The position numbers were made by a program, and so were the translations under genes. Shown here in pieces: positions 16,219-24,772 of a stretch of 64,000 bases of DNA; the first letter of the stretch is position 1, and each line of letters starts with the position of its first letter. The notes beneath the pieces were generated by a model. That model was not told where the DNA came from and made no database searches. It worked only from the letters and a program-made list of their open reading frames with translations. Origin of the DNA: Roseiarcus sp963836695 (GTDB lineage Bacteria; Pseudomonadota; Alphaproteobacteria; Rhizobiales; Beijerinckiaceae); NCBI GenBank assembly GCA_963836695.1, contig CAWIKX010000015.1:1-64000 (forward strand), in the 5' to 3' direction.

Positions 16219-17250
16219 GTGTCTGTCGAAGAGCGGATGCGCTGGATGGAAGCCTACGAGGCGACTAAGAACGCGGGCGCGGTCTGCGCTCGGTTTCGCA
16301 TTTCGCGTCCGACGCTGCGAAAATGGTGGGGCCGCTACAAGCTTTCGGGACCGAAAGGGCTCGAGGACACGAGTCGAAGGCCCGCTTCTTCGCCCAATAA
16401 GAAGGTGTTCGAGCGCGAAGAAGCGCTGATCCTCGATTTGCGGAAAAGGCAGCGCCTCGGCGTTCATCGACTGAAGCAGGAATTGCATCGCCGCAACGGA
16501 ATCGACCTCTCGGCGGAGACGATTTTGAAAGTGTTGAAACGAGCCGGCGAGCCAATGAAGACGGCGCGCAGCAACGCAACGGAGCATCCGCGCCAGTTTG
16601 GGGTGGGCGGGCTCTTTCATGGGCTTGGGGTGGACGACCGAGTGGCGAACGCCATCGCCTCGCTGATTGTCAGCGAACGGTTCCAACCGGGACAGAAACT
16701 CAGCGAGTCCTATCTCGCGGCGAAGCTCGGCGCCGGCCGCACGGTGGTCCGCGAGGCGTTGCGTCGCCTTGCCGCTGCGGGAATCGTCAAGGTGCAGCGA
16801 AACCGCGGCGCCTTCGTCGCGGATCCTTCGCTGACGGAGGTTCAGCAGGCTTATGCGGCGCGTCGGCTGATCGAAGGCGAGATCGTCGACGACCTTTGTC
16901 GCCACTGCACCGCTCACGACATCAGGACGCTGCGGGGTCACCTCGAGCGGCAGGTCGAGGCGCAGGCGTCGGGCGACCGAGGGCGCTTCGTTCAACTCCT
17001 CACGGAGTTCCACGCGATTCTCGCCTCCCTCGGCGAGAACCGGCTTCTTGAGACTTTCGTTCAACAACTCGCGGCCAAGACGTCGCTTGCCGTCCTTCTC
17101 TACGATCGGGACCCGCCGGTCTGCGCCATCGAGGAGCACGCTCTGCTCATCGATCTTTTGGCGGCGGGAAGGGCGGAGGCGGCGCGGGACCTGATGAATC
17201 AACATCTGAGGGGGCATCAGGAACGGCTGCCTTTGAAGAAGCAGCCGTAA
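16219..17250 (+). CDS. Transposase-type HTH domain fused to a GntR/FCD transcriptional regulator
   Basis: A 343-residue protein of two parts. Residues 1 to about 112 match the N-terminal double HTH of IS481-type transposases (VEERMRWMEAYE, CARFRISRPTLRKWWGRY, SRRPASSP, LGVHRLKQELHRR, ETILKVLKRAGEP) and stop before any DDE core. Residues 113-343 are a complete FadR-subfamily GntR regulator: a winged HTH (GQKLSESYLAAKLGAGRTVVREALRR..., about 155-200) and an FCD ligand domain. GTG 16219 has an AGGAG site 7 bases upstream, so the long form is likely made. ATG 16555 could yield the GntR part alone. It probably controls the flanking allantoin genes. Confidence 0.82.
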   Translation: MSVEERMRWMEAYEATKNAGAVCARFRISRPTLRKWWGRYKLSGPKGLEDTSRRPASSPNKKVFEREEALILDLRKRQRLGVHRLKQELHRRNGIDLSAETILKVLKRAGEPMKTARSNATEHPRQFGVGGLFHGLGVDDRVANAIASLIVSERFQPGQKLSESYLAAKLGAGRTVVREALRRLAAAGIVKVQRNRGAFVADPSLTEVQQAYAARRLIEGEIVDDLCRHCTAHDIRTLRGHLERQVEAQASGDRGRFVQLLTEFHAILASLGENRLLETFVQQLAAKTSLAVLLYDRDPPVCAIEEHALLIDLLAAGRAEAARDLMNQHLRGHQERLPLKKQP

Positions 17251-17291
17251 CTCGACTTCGGCCTCGGTCAAGCGCCGCCGTCTGTCGCCGG

Positions 17292-18644
17292 TCAGTGCGA
17301 GATGTCCGTTAGCTCCTGCCCCGGCCGTATGGAGCGAGCCGCCAGCAGACAGGCCGCGGCGGCGAGCGCGGCGACCCCTCCCGACGCGGCAGCGACCGTC
17401 GGGCTCGCCCCGGCCTGCTGAAGGAGCCCGTAGACCAGCGGACCAAAGATCCCGCCAATCGGGCCGGTGATGTTGATGAAGGCGGCGCCCGATCCGCGCA
17501 CCCGTGTCGGGAAGGACTCGCCGACATAGGCGAAGAACGGCGCTGCCGCGCCCTGCGCGAAGAACAGGACGAGCGCGTATCCGATCACCACCGCGGTCAG
17601 ACTGCTCGCCAGGAAAAGAAGCGCAAAGGTGCAGAGCGCGGCGAGCGTCTGGGCGATGATCACGGTCTCTCGCCGGCCAATCCGGTCGCCGAGCCAGCCC
17701 AGGAACAAATAGCCAAGCACGGCGACGCCGTTGCCAAAGAAAATCGTCCAGAGCGCATTGGTCAGGTCGATGCCCTTGGCTTGGCCGAGCACTGAGGTCG
17801 CGAGCACCGTGAGTTGCGAATCGGCGATGATCTTGAAGAAGAACATTGCGCCGAGCGCGATCGATTGGCGCCTGAGCGCGGGCGTGAAGAGCCCGGCGTA
17901 GGTGTTCGGGCGGTCGCCCGTCATGTCGAGTTTCCATCGCCTGGCGAGGTCCTCCGCGGCCCCGCTGTCGCCTGCGGCCTTCAGCTGGCGAAGATGACGG
18001 ATCTTGACGAAATAGGGGGACTCCCGGAGGCCAAAACGGAGGAGCAGCATCACGATGAGCGGAAAGGTGGCGACGAGGAATACGCCACGCCAGCCGACAT
18101 GGGTGAGCAGCGTCGCCGCCAGCGCCGACGAAAGCATGACGCCGAGGGGCCAGCCCGACTGAACGATCCCATAGAGGAAGCCCTTGGCGCGCGGTCCGAA
18201 CACTTCGTTGAGATAAGCCGCGTTCACCGCCTGCTCGGACATGCCGAAGCCAGACAGGGCTCGGAACACGACGAGCGACACCGGCCCCATGGCGAAGGCG
18301 GCGAGACCGGAGCTGATGGCTGCCCCGCCCGTCGTAAGCATGAGCGCGAACCTGCGGCCGAGCCGGTCGATCACCGGGCCGACGCTGAGCGCCACGACGA
18401 GCGACGCAAGACCAACGAGTGTGGCGACATAGGACGCAGTCGCGTTCGACCAGCCAAACTCCTGCTGGATTACTGGAAGGAGATTGCCGAAGGTGATGAG
18501 GTCGTAGACCGCGAAGGTCCAGGCGAGCAGTGCCACCACGGCGGTGTAGGTCACCTGCCTCCTGGTGAAGGGCGAGACGTCGGGTAGATCCGTCGTTTCT
18601 GGAGCGGTCGTGTCGATAGCGATGGCGGCGGTATTGCTCGTCAT
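17292..18644 (-). CDS. MFS transporter, probable ureide/organic acid symporter
   Basis: A 450-residue MFS protein with 12 predicted membrane helices. The first cytoplasmic loop carries the MFS signature in GPVIDRLGRRFALML, and the equivalent motif in the C half is GWLGDRIGRRE. Similarity is to the sugar/aromatic-acid symporter side of the family (YDLITFGNLLPVI; GESFPTRVRGSG). ATG 18644 is preceded by AAGGAG. It converges with the GntR-fusion gene and has a GntR-like operator upstream. Transport of allantoin or a related ureide is inferred from context only. Confidence 0.85.
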   Translation of the reverse strand: MTSNTAAIAIDTTAPETTDLPDVSPFTRRQVTYTAVVALLAWTFAVYDLITFGNLLPVIQQEFGWSNATASYVATLVGLASLVVALSVGPVIDRLGRRFALMLTTGGAAISSGLAAFAMGPVSLVVFRALSGFGMSEQAVNAAYLNEVFGPRAKGFLYGIVQSGWPLGVMLSSALAATLLTHVGWRGVFLVATFPLIVMLLLRFGLRESPYFVKIRHLRQLKAAGDSGAAEDLARRWKLDMTGDRPNTYAGLFTPALRRQSIALGAMFFFKIIADSQLTVLATSVLGQAKGIDLTNALWTIFFGNGVAVLGYLFLGWLGDRIGRRETVIIAQTLAALCTFALLFLASSLTAVVIGYALVLFFAQGAAAPFFAYVGESFPTRVRGSGAAFINITGPIGGIFGPLVYGLLQQAGASPTVAAASGGVAALAAAACLLAARSIRPGQELTDISH

Positions 18645-18686
18645 GGCGAACTCCTTGTTCGCGCGGGTCCGACAGGAGCGTCAGAT

Positions 18687-18711
18687 TTTCAAATTGTATG
18701 CAAAGTTGAAA
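18687..18711. promoter_or_regulatory. Nested inverted repeat upstream of the MFS gene (candidate GntR operator)
   Basis: Outer arms TTTCAA (18687-18692) and TTGAAA (18706-18711) surround an inner TTGTATGCAA (18694-18703), with almost the same centre, 43 bases upstream of the MFS start. FCD-type GntR regulators commonly bind TTGTATACAA-like sites, so the GntR-fusion protein is the obvious candidate binder. Binding is inference. Confidence 0.5.
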
Positions 18712-18820
18712 TTCTGAGTCAATGAGCGGAGAGCCCATAATTACAGCATATTAACTTGAGTTTTGAGCAATTTTTGTAACGATGTATGTTGACAGAGAAC
18801 GGGAAGGAAAGTCCAGGTGG

Positions 18821-18852
18821 GCTTCGGGCGCGGAGAACTGGGCGCGCTGGCG
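18821..18852. repeat. Displaced copy of the hisS 3' end
   Basis: Thirty-two bases match hisS positions 19574-19605 at 31 of 32, in the same orientation, about 750 bases away. It lies in the gene-free stretch between the MFS gene and hisS and looks like a rearrangement scar. Confidence 0.7.
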
Positions 18853-19530
18853 CGTCTCAAAAGGGCCGGACTCACCGGACAGATCGCGCGCTACCTATTT
18901 CGTCTGCTGCCGACAAAAGAGCCAACAATTTGGCTCTTATAGCGTTGCGCGTTGGCCCACCGGATTTTGGGCCCCAGGAGGGCAAGACGGGTCATCAAGC
19001 GTCATGACCGGGCTCGACCCGGCCACCCACGAGAACACCGCTCCATCAGGATAAACATCTGATACAAAACACGATCCTTTGCGATCCAGAGTATCGCGGC
19101 GGGGCGTCGTGGATGGCCGGCACAAGCCCGGCCATCACGGCTCACGGCAGACTTCCAAAAACAACAGCTAACGCTATAACGGGCAGCAATTGATTGCGGA
19201 AATTCGGAAATGGAGCTAGGCTTGGCCCATGAACGATTCCGCCCTTCCCCAAGCTGGAAAGCGCCGGCTTGCAGGCTTGGGCCTCCCTGCCTTGCGGGCG
19301 AAAGGGGGCTCGAATTTTTTTCCGACGAAAATCCCGTGTAACCCATTGAAAAGGCTCGTTTCGGACGAGAGAATCCAAGGAAATCCAAACTTTTCCAACC
19401 CTCTTTAGCGGGGCTTTTCGTGGCGAAACGGCCATGCGCCAAGACAATCCAAACGGATCGACCGGCCGATGGCGCAGGTCAACGGCCCAACAATGATAGA
19501 CATGACAGATTAGTATAAATACTCCCGGCC
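18853..19530. other. Gene-free stretch with REP-like hairpins
   Basis: No convincing gene is seen between the MFS promoter and hisS. Two REP-like units occur: GACCGGGCTCGACCCGGCC near 19006-19024, and GATGGCCGGCACAAGCCCGGCCATC near 19109-19133. TTATAGCGTT (about 18938) is repeated inverted as AACGCTATAA (about 19171). Short frames crossing these (e.g. VMTGLDPATH) are repeat by-products. An AT-richer patch at 19310-19400 has no recognised signal. Confidence 0.6.
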
Positions 19531-21084
19531 CTAGCCCCTTGCGAGGACCTCGCGCACCCGCTCGACCAGCTCCGCTTCGGGCGCAGAGAACTGGGCGCGC
19601 TGGCGGAGCTCCAGATAGTCGGCGCGGTCCTTTGTCGTCTTGGCGAGCTCGGCGCCGAGGTTGAGATCGCGAATGGTCACCTGCGGACCGCCCTCCGCGT
19701 TGCGCTCGTTCGAGCCTTGGATGACGGCGACACGGCTCCTGCGCTTGTCCGCATATTTGAGCTGCGCGTTCATACCGGCTTGGCCGAGAAAGAGTTCCGC
19801 CGCGATGCCCGCTTGGCGCAAGCTCGCCACGAGCCGCTGATAATTCGCCATGGAGTCCCCGTCGCGATCGAGCGCGAGCACGACGACGGGGCCGGGCGTC
19901 GAAGCGGCCGCGACAAGGGGGCTCTTGATCGCCCGCAACGCCGCGAGCAACCGGGAGACGCCGATCGAAAAGCCGGTCGCTGGAACCGGCTCCGGGCGAA
20001 AGCGCGCGACAAGTCCATCGTAGCGCCCGCCGCCCCCGACCGAGCCGAAGCGCACGGGCCGGCCGCCGTCGTCCTTGACCTCGAAGGTGAGTTCCGCCTC
20101 GAAGACGGGCCCGGTGTAATATTCAAGCCCGCGCACGACGGAGCGATCTACCAAGACACGATCTTCGGCATAGCCCGCCGCAGTAGCGAGATTCGAAATG
20201 GTCTTGAGTTCTTCGACGCCTTGTCCGCCGGTGGGGCCAAGCTCAACGTGTGTTTCTAACCATGCAAGGCGCTCACCGCTCGTGCCGGCCTGAGAAAGGA
20301 GAATGTCGGGTTCGTAGCCGCGATCGACGTCGTAGGAAAATCCCAGGAACCGCATAACGTTGTCGGCTTGTGCGCTCGACAGGCTTGCCCCAGGCGTGAA
20401 GTCGCCACTTTCGTCTTTGCGGCCTAGTGTTAAAAGAGCGAACACGCCAGCCGGGCCCAGCCTATCCAACTTGTCGATAGCGCGGAGGACCGCCAGTCGG
20501 TGTCTCGGGTCAAAATTCTCCCCCGAGCCTATCGACTCGAGCAATCCGTCCAGCACCTTGCGGTTGTTGACCTTGATCACATAATCGCCGCGCGCGATCC
20601 CCAGCGCTTCGAGGCAATCGGCCGCCATCATGCAGATCTCCGCGTCGGCTGCCGACGATGAAGCGCCGACCGTATCGGCGTCGAACTGCATGAACTGGCG
20701 GAAGCGTCCGGGCCCCGGCTTCTCGTTGCGGAACACCCAGCCGGCGCGATACGAGCGGTAGGGTTTGGGCAACCGGTCGTAATTCTCGGCGACATAGCGC
20801 GCGAGCGGCGCGGTCAGGTCATAGCGCAACGACAGCCACTGCTCGTCGTCGTCCTTGAACGAGAACACACCCTCGTTCGGCCGATCCTGGTCAGGCAGGA
20901 ACTTGCCGAGAGCGTCGGTGTACTCGACGAACGGCGTCTCGACCGCCTCGAACCCATAGAGCGCGTAGACTTCACCAATCTTGGCCATCATAGCGGCGGC
21001 CGCGGCAAGATCGCCCGCGTCGCGGTCAGTGAATCCGCGGGGCAGCGTGGCGCGGGCGCGGGGGGAAGCGTCGATGTCGGTCAT
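19531..21084 (-). CDS. hisS: Histidyl-tRNA synthetase, alphaproteobacterial long type
   Basis: A 517-residue class II synthetase that charges tRNA-His. Motif 2 reads YRSYRAGWVFRNEKPGPGRFRQF followed by QFDADTVG. The histidine-specific segment is VDRSVVRGLEYYTGPVFE, with SVGGGGRYDGLV after it. Length and the R-F-R-Q-F-M-Q-F form fit the alphaproteobacterial group, some of which recognise tRNA-His without the usual G-1; that trait is family knowledge and not visible here. A fragment of the gene's 3' end is duplicated at 18821-18852. Confidence 0.96.
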   Translation of the reverse strand: MTDIDASPRARATLPRGFTDRDAGDLAAAAAMMAKIGEVYALYGFEAVETPFVEYTDALGKFLPDQDRPNEGVFSFKDDDEQWLSLRYDLTAPLARYVAENYDRLPKPYRSYRAGWVFRNEKPGPGRFRQFMQFDADTVGASSSAADAEICMMAADCLEALGIARGDYVIKVNNRKVLDGLLESIGSGENFDPRHRLAVLRAIDKLDRLGPAGVFALLTLGRKDESGDFTPGASLSSAQADNVMRFLGFSYDVDRGYEPDILLSQAGTSGERLAWLETHVELGPTGGQGVEELKTISNLATAAGYAEDRVLVDRSVVRGLEYYTGPVFEAELTFEVKDDGGRPVRFGSVGGGGRYDGLVARFRPEPVPATGFSIGVSRLLAALRAIKSPLVAAASTPGPVVVLALDRDGDSMANYQRLVASLRQAGIAAELFLGQAGMNAQLKYADKRRSRVAVIQGSNERNAEGGPQVTIRDLNLGAELAKTTKDRADYLELRQRAQFSAPEAELVERVREVLARG

Positions 21085-21113
21085 CGCCGCTCTATATCCG
21101 GCAAAGGCGGCGG

Positions 21114-21863
21114 CTAGAAGAGGTTGGCGGCGACGTTGATGGTGAGCGCAAGGATGATCGCGTTAAAGAAGAAGCAGGCGACGCCTTGAAGAACCACAAT
21201 CCGTCGCATCCGCATCGTGGTCACGTTGACGTCGGAAGAGGCGAACGTGCAGCCGATAACGAAGGCCTGGTAAAAGAATTCCATCCACCCCGGCTGGGGG
21301 CAGTCGGGAAACACGAGGCCTGCCGCATACCCACCCTTCCGACGGACGAAGTAGACGCCTGCATAGTGCAGGGCGAACATCACTTGCAGGAATGCCCAGG
21401 CGCTGAGCACCGTCGCGCCGACCAGCGTCAGATGCCCGGCCTTCTCCCAACCGGTCATTCTCTTGACCGGGCCAAGCTCCCAAACGATCGCTGCGACGGC
21501 GGCGAGAGACGCAACAATCCCGAGGACTACCAGCACCCATTGGCTCTCGTCCTCAGGCCTCGAGTACACGCTCGCCTCGCGCCTCGGGTCCGTCACCATA
21601 TGCAGAATCATGATCAGGAATGCCCAAGCTCCGACGTTCCAGGCGATCAAAAGGCGCGTCGCTTCGCGGATGTCGACGCCAAGCTGCAATGGGATATAGG
21701 CCGCGACCATCAGGATCGCCCCCGTCAGAAGACGCGGCCGATGCGCAAAGTCGGCCAAAAAGCCAGTCGAGGTTTTGGCGGCTGGCTTAGCGGCCGTTGG
21801 CGAGGGCGACGCAGGCGTTCCGGACGCCCTGTCGGCTCTTGGCGGGCGCGGCGACTTGGGCAT
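21114..21863 (-). CDS. DUF1345-family integral membrane protein
   Basis: A protein of about 249 residues with a basic, Pro/Ala-rich N terminus followed by four or five hydrophobic helices, including LLTGAILMVAAYIPLQLG, WVLVVLGIVASLAAVAAIV and VLQGVACFFFNAIILALTI. The YAGVYF and FFYQAFVIGCTFASSDVNV segments are typical of DUF1345, a membrane family of unknown function. The start is uncertain: ATG 21863 begins MPKSPRPP, while ATG 21965 would add 34 residues. It lies 29 bases beyond hisS on the same strand and is divergent from atpI. Confidence 0.78.
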   Translation of the reverse strand: MPKSPRPPRADRASGTPASPSPTAAKPAAKTSTGFLADFAHRPRLLTGAILMVAAYIPLQLGVDIREATRLLIAWNVGAWAFLIMILHMVTDPRREASVYSRPEDESQWVLVVLGIVASLAAVAAIVWELGPVKRMTGWEKAGHLTLVGATVLSAWAFLQVMFALHYAGVYFVRRKGGYAAGLVFPDCPQPGWMEFFYQAFVIGCTFASSDVNVTTMRMRRIVVLQGVACFFFNAIILALTINVAANLF

Positions 21864-22094
21864 GGGAAGGCCGTTCGGATCGAGACCAGTCCTGCCTTGC
21901 CCGAGGCGGCGGCGAGGGTCAAGCGAGCTAACGGCGCTTGCCTCTTTAATGCTAGATACGACCATGCGAGAGGCGCCCCGCAAGCAATCGAGCGTTATCA
22001 CCCGCCCAGACCGGCGCGTCAGGATGGCGGTGATCGACGCCGCCCCGAGCGCCGCAACGTTGTCGACCTCTTTCGCGGCTAAGAGGGCAATATC

Positions 22095-22589
22095 ATGAGT
22101 TCGGACCCTGGAGATCGCGACGACGAGGCCGCGAACTTACGCGCCCGGCTCGATCGGTTATCGAGTGAACTTAAAGGTCGCGCTGCCCGGACTCCTGCTC
22201 CCGAGCCGAAGGCCGCGCCAAAAGCGAGCGGGAGCGCAGCGGGGTCGGCGATGTCGCTTGGCTTGCGGGCCGGCAGCGAGTTCGTCTCCGCAGTTATCCT
22301 CGGCGCGGGAATCGGATGGGTTCTCGACCGCGCTCTTGGGACCAATCCGGCGTTTCTGATTGTATTTTTCCTGCTCGGCGTGACGGCTGGAGTTTGGAAC
22401 CTGATCCGGCTGACGTCGCCGAAAGGGACGTCATCGAACCGCAATTCGCCCTTGTCTCGCGCGAACTCGCCAGATAAAGACGTCCCGCGCTCGGCTGCCC
22501 AAGCCGAACGTGAGGCCTCGTTGGGGGGGCGCGGAGCCGCTGGCGGGGCGCTTCAGCCTCGCGACGAGGCGGACGACGACGAGGACTAG
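22095..22589 (+). CDS. atpI: ATP synthase protein I
   Basis: A 164-residue AtpI-type protein with two membrane helices (FVSAVILGAGIGWVLDRALG and PAFLIVFFLLGVTAGVWNLI) and charged, low-complexity ends, the last being acidic (DEADDDED). AtpI helps assemble the c-ring of F0 and is not part of the final enzyme. It is the first gene of the F0 operon, followed after 5 bases by atpB. Confidence 0.9.
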   Translation: MSSDPGDRDDEAANLRARLDRLSSELKGRAARTPAPEPKAAPKASGSAAGSAMSLGLRAGSEFVSAVILGAGIGWVLDRALGTNPAFLIVFFLLGVTAGVWNLIRLTSPKGTSSNRNSPLSRANSPDKDVPRSAAQAEREASLGGRGAAGGALQPRDEADDDED

Positions 22590-22594
22590 AGGAC

Positions 22595-23365
22595 GTGGCG
22601 ACAGAGTCGGGACCGGCGATCAATCCGATCGAACAATTCGCCCTGCACCCGGTCGTTTCGATTCAGGTCGCGGGTCACGACGTTTCCCTGACCAATTCGG
22701 GCCTCTTCATGTTGCTCGCGGTCGCACTGAGCTGCCTCCTGGTGGCGATCGGCGCGCGAGGCGGCCCGGGCGTGCCGGGACGCCTGCAGGCCATGGCCGA
22801 AATGTCCTACGAGTTTGTCGCCGGCATGGTGCGGTCAGCCGCGGGCGAAGCTGGGATGCGGTTCTTTCCGTTCGTGTTTTGCATCTTCTTTTTCGTTCTG
22901 CTGGCCAACTTGATCGGCTTCTTTCCCTACTCGTTCACGGTGACAAGCCAGATCGTCATTACCGCTGCGCTAGCGCTGATGGTCTTTCTAACCGTCGTGA
23001 TCGTGGGAATCATGGATCACGGAACGCATTTCTTCAAAGTGTTCGTGCCGCCGGACGTACCGATCTACATCCTTCCGTTGGTGGTGGCGATCGAAGTTTT
23101 TTCCTTCTTCGTGCGCCCCGTCAGCCATTCGGTGCGCTTGTTCGCCAACATGCTCGCCGGCCATATCACGGTGAACGTCTTCGGCGCTTTTGTCGTGATG
23201 CTGCTGGGGGCCGGCGCTGTGTTGAAGGCGTTCGCGGTGTTGCCGTTCGCCATGACGGTCGGGCTTTTCGCCCTCGATCTGCTCGTCGCCTTCCTGCAAG
23301 CTTACGTATTCGCGATGTTGACCTGCATGTATCTCAACGACGCGGTGCACCCCGGCGGGCACTAA
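22595..23365 (+). CDS. atpB: ATP synthase F0 subunit a
   Basis: A 256-residue membrane subunit that forms the proton half-channels. The essential arginine is in SHSVRLFANMLAGH, followed by the helix ending LDLLVAFLQAYVFAMLTCMYL. GTG 22595 follows GAGGAC immediately after the atpI stop. The F1 genes are not adjacent, as usual in this group where F0 and F1 operons are separate. Confidence 0.97.
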   Translation: MATESGPAINPIEQFALHPVVSIQVAGHDVSLTNSGLFMLLAVALSCLLVAIGARGGPGVPGRLQAMAEMSYEFVAGMVRSAAGEAGMRFFPFVFCIFFFVLLANLIGFFPYSFTVTSQIVITAALALMVFLTVVIVGIMDHGTHFFKVFVPPDVPIYILPLVVAIEVFSFFVRPVSHSVRLFANMLAGHITVNVFGAFVVMLLGAGAVLKAFAVLPFAMTVGLFALDLLVAFLQAYVFAMLTCMYLNDAVHPGGH

Positions 23366-23412
23366 CTTTCCGATCAATGTCAAAACGTTAAGAGACGTCA
23401 AAGGAGTCACGA

Positions 23413-23652
23413 ATGGAACCGCATGAACTCGCTATTGCCGCCAAGTATGTCGGCGCCGGCCTCGCCGCTATCGGAACGGGGGCCGCCGGCATTGGCGTCG
23501 GCACGCTGTTCGGCCAGTTCCTGAATGGCGCGTTGCGCAACCCTTCGGCGGTGGAAGGCCAGTTCGGCCGGTTGATTTTCGGCTTCGCGGTCACCGAAGC
23601 GCTCGGCATCTTTGCGCTTCTGATTTCGTTCTTGTTGCTGTTCGCGGTGTGA
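23413..23652 (+). CDS. atpE: ATP synthase F0 subunit c
   Basis: A 79-residue hairpin of two helices. The Gly-repeat GAGLAAIGTGAAGIGVG is in helix 1. The ion-binding carboxylate is the Glu in FAVTEALGIF in helix 2, so this is a proton-type ring (no extra Na+ ligands seen). ATG 23413 has AAAGGAG upstream. Confidence 0.97.
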   Translation: MEPHELAIAAKYVGAGLAAIGTGAAGIGVGTLFGQFLNGALRNPSAVEGQFGRLIFGFAVTEALGIFALLISFLLLFAV

Positions 23653-23692
23653 CAAGCCAGAAATTGGCTCGCTTCATGAGAGGGCGCTCCGC

Positions 23693-24280
23693 GTGGCCAC
23701 GCAGGATTTGACGACGGGATCCGCGACGGATCCCGGGACGACACAGGCTGCGGTCGGTCAGGACGGCGGCGCGCATTCGAACTTTCCCCCGTTCGACCCG
23801 AGCACGTTTGCATCTCAGCTGGTCTGGTTCGCGATCGCCTTCGGCTTCCTCTACTGGTACATGTCGAAGCGGGGCCTGCCGCAGCTAGGTGCGGTCATCG
23901 ACGCTCGCAAGGCGCGGATCGCGAGCGACCTCGACGAAGCGACCGCGATGCAGCAGAAAGCCGACGCCGCCGCGGCTGCGCATGAAAAGACATTGGCCGA
24001 GGCGCGCGCGAAGGCGCAAAGCCTGGCGCAGGTCGCGCGCGACGCAGCGGCCGCGGACGCGCAGGCCAAGAGACAGACCCTCGAGGACGAGCTTGCAGTA
24101 AAGCTCGCCGCTTCCGAGCGCGAGATCGCCAAAATGCGAGCCGACGCCATGGCCAATGTCGCCGATGTCGCGCGCGACGCCGCTGGGGCGATCGTCGAGC
24201 GTCTCGGAGGACGCCCGGCTGATCCATCGTCGATCGCGGCCGCCGTCAATTCCGTGAAGTCGCTGAGCGGAGCCGCATGA
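23693..24280 (+). CDS. atpF2: ATP synthase F0 subunit b'
   Basis: A 195-residue stator subunit with one N-terminal membrane helix (LVWFAIAFGFLYWYMSKRGLP) and a long Ala-rich coiled coil. Alphaproteobacteria use a b/b' heterodimer in place of a b2 homodimer. GTG 23693 is the probable start. The stop overlaps the b gene start (ATGA). Confidence 0.93.
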   Translation: MATQDLTTGSATDPGTTQAAVGQDGGAHSNFPPFDPSTFASQLVWFAIAFGFLYWYMSKRGLPQLGAVIDARKARIASDLDEATAMQQKADAAAAAHEKTLAEARAKAQSLAQVARDAAAADAQAKRQTLEDELAVKLAASEREIAKMRADAMANVADVARDAAGAIVERLGGRPADPSSIAAAVNSVKSLSGAA

Positions 24281-24765
24281 TGGAATATGATGCGGAATTC
24301 TTCGTCCTTCTCGGTTTTCTCGTCTTCGTCGGGATTCTGATCTATTTTGGCGCCCATCGCACCGTGCTCAAGGCGCTCGATGCGCGCGGCGAAGCAATCG
24401 CGGCCGAGCTGGCTCAGGCCGCGAAGCTTCGCCAGGAGGCGACCGCGCTGTTGGCGAGTTTCGAGAGAAGGACTGCCGAAGCCGAGGCGAACGCCGCCGC
24501 CATCGTCGCCGAGGCGCGCGCTCAGGCCGAGCAATTGAATGTCGAGGCCGCCGAGCGCTTGAAGGAATTCGTCGCCAGGCGCACCAAACAGGCTGAAGCC
24601 AAGATCGCGCTCGCCGAGGCTCAAGCGACCGCCGAGGTCCGCGCCGCTGCGGCGGAGCACGCCGCCAGGGCGGCGGAAATCGTGCTTACCGACCAGATGA
24701 AGGGGACCGGCGGCGCTGATCTGGTGGCCCACGAAATAGGCGAGATCCGGCGGCGCCTCTCTTGA
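24277..24765 (+). CDS. atpF: ATP synthase F0 subunit b
   Basis: A 162-residue partner of b'. A single N-terminal helix (FFVLLGFLVFVGILIYFGAHRTV) is followed by an Ala/Glu/Arg coiled coil. It is the last gene of the operon. Its TGA lies in the loop of a perfect hairpin. Confidence 0.94.
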   Translation: MMEYDAEFFVLLGFLVFVGILIYFGAHRTVLKALDARGEAIAAELAQAAKLRQEATALLASFERRTAEAEANAAAIVAEARAQAEQLNVEAAERLKEFVARRTKQAEAKIALAEAQATAEVRAAAAEHAARAAEIVLTDQMKGTGGADLVAHEIGEIRRRLS

Positions 24766-24772
24766 GGCGCCG
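24751..24772 (+). terminator. Hairpin at the end of the F0 operon
   Basis: A 9-bp perfect stem (CGGCGCCTC/GAGGCGCCG) with a TCTT loop contains the atpF stop codon. There is no T-run after it, so it may be an mRNA-stabilising hairpin rather than an intrinsic terminator. Confidence 0.5.

Noticed and set aside
16192..18738. 848-codon leftward frame spanning the MFS and GntR genes
   Set aside because: It is a different frame of the MFS gene and antisense to the GntR-fusion gene; the composition is not protein-like.
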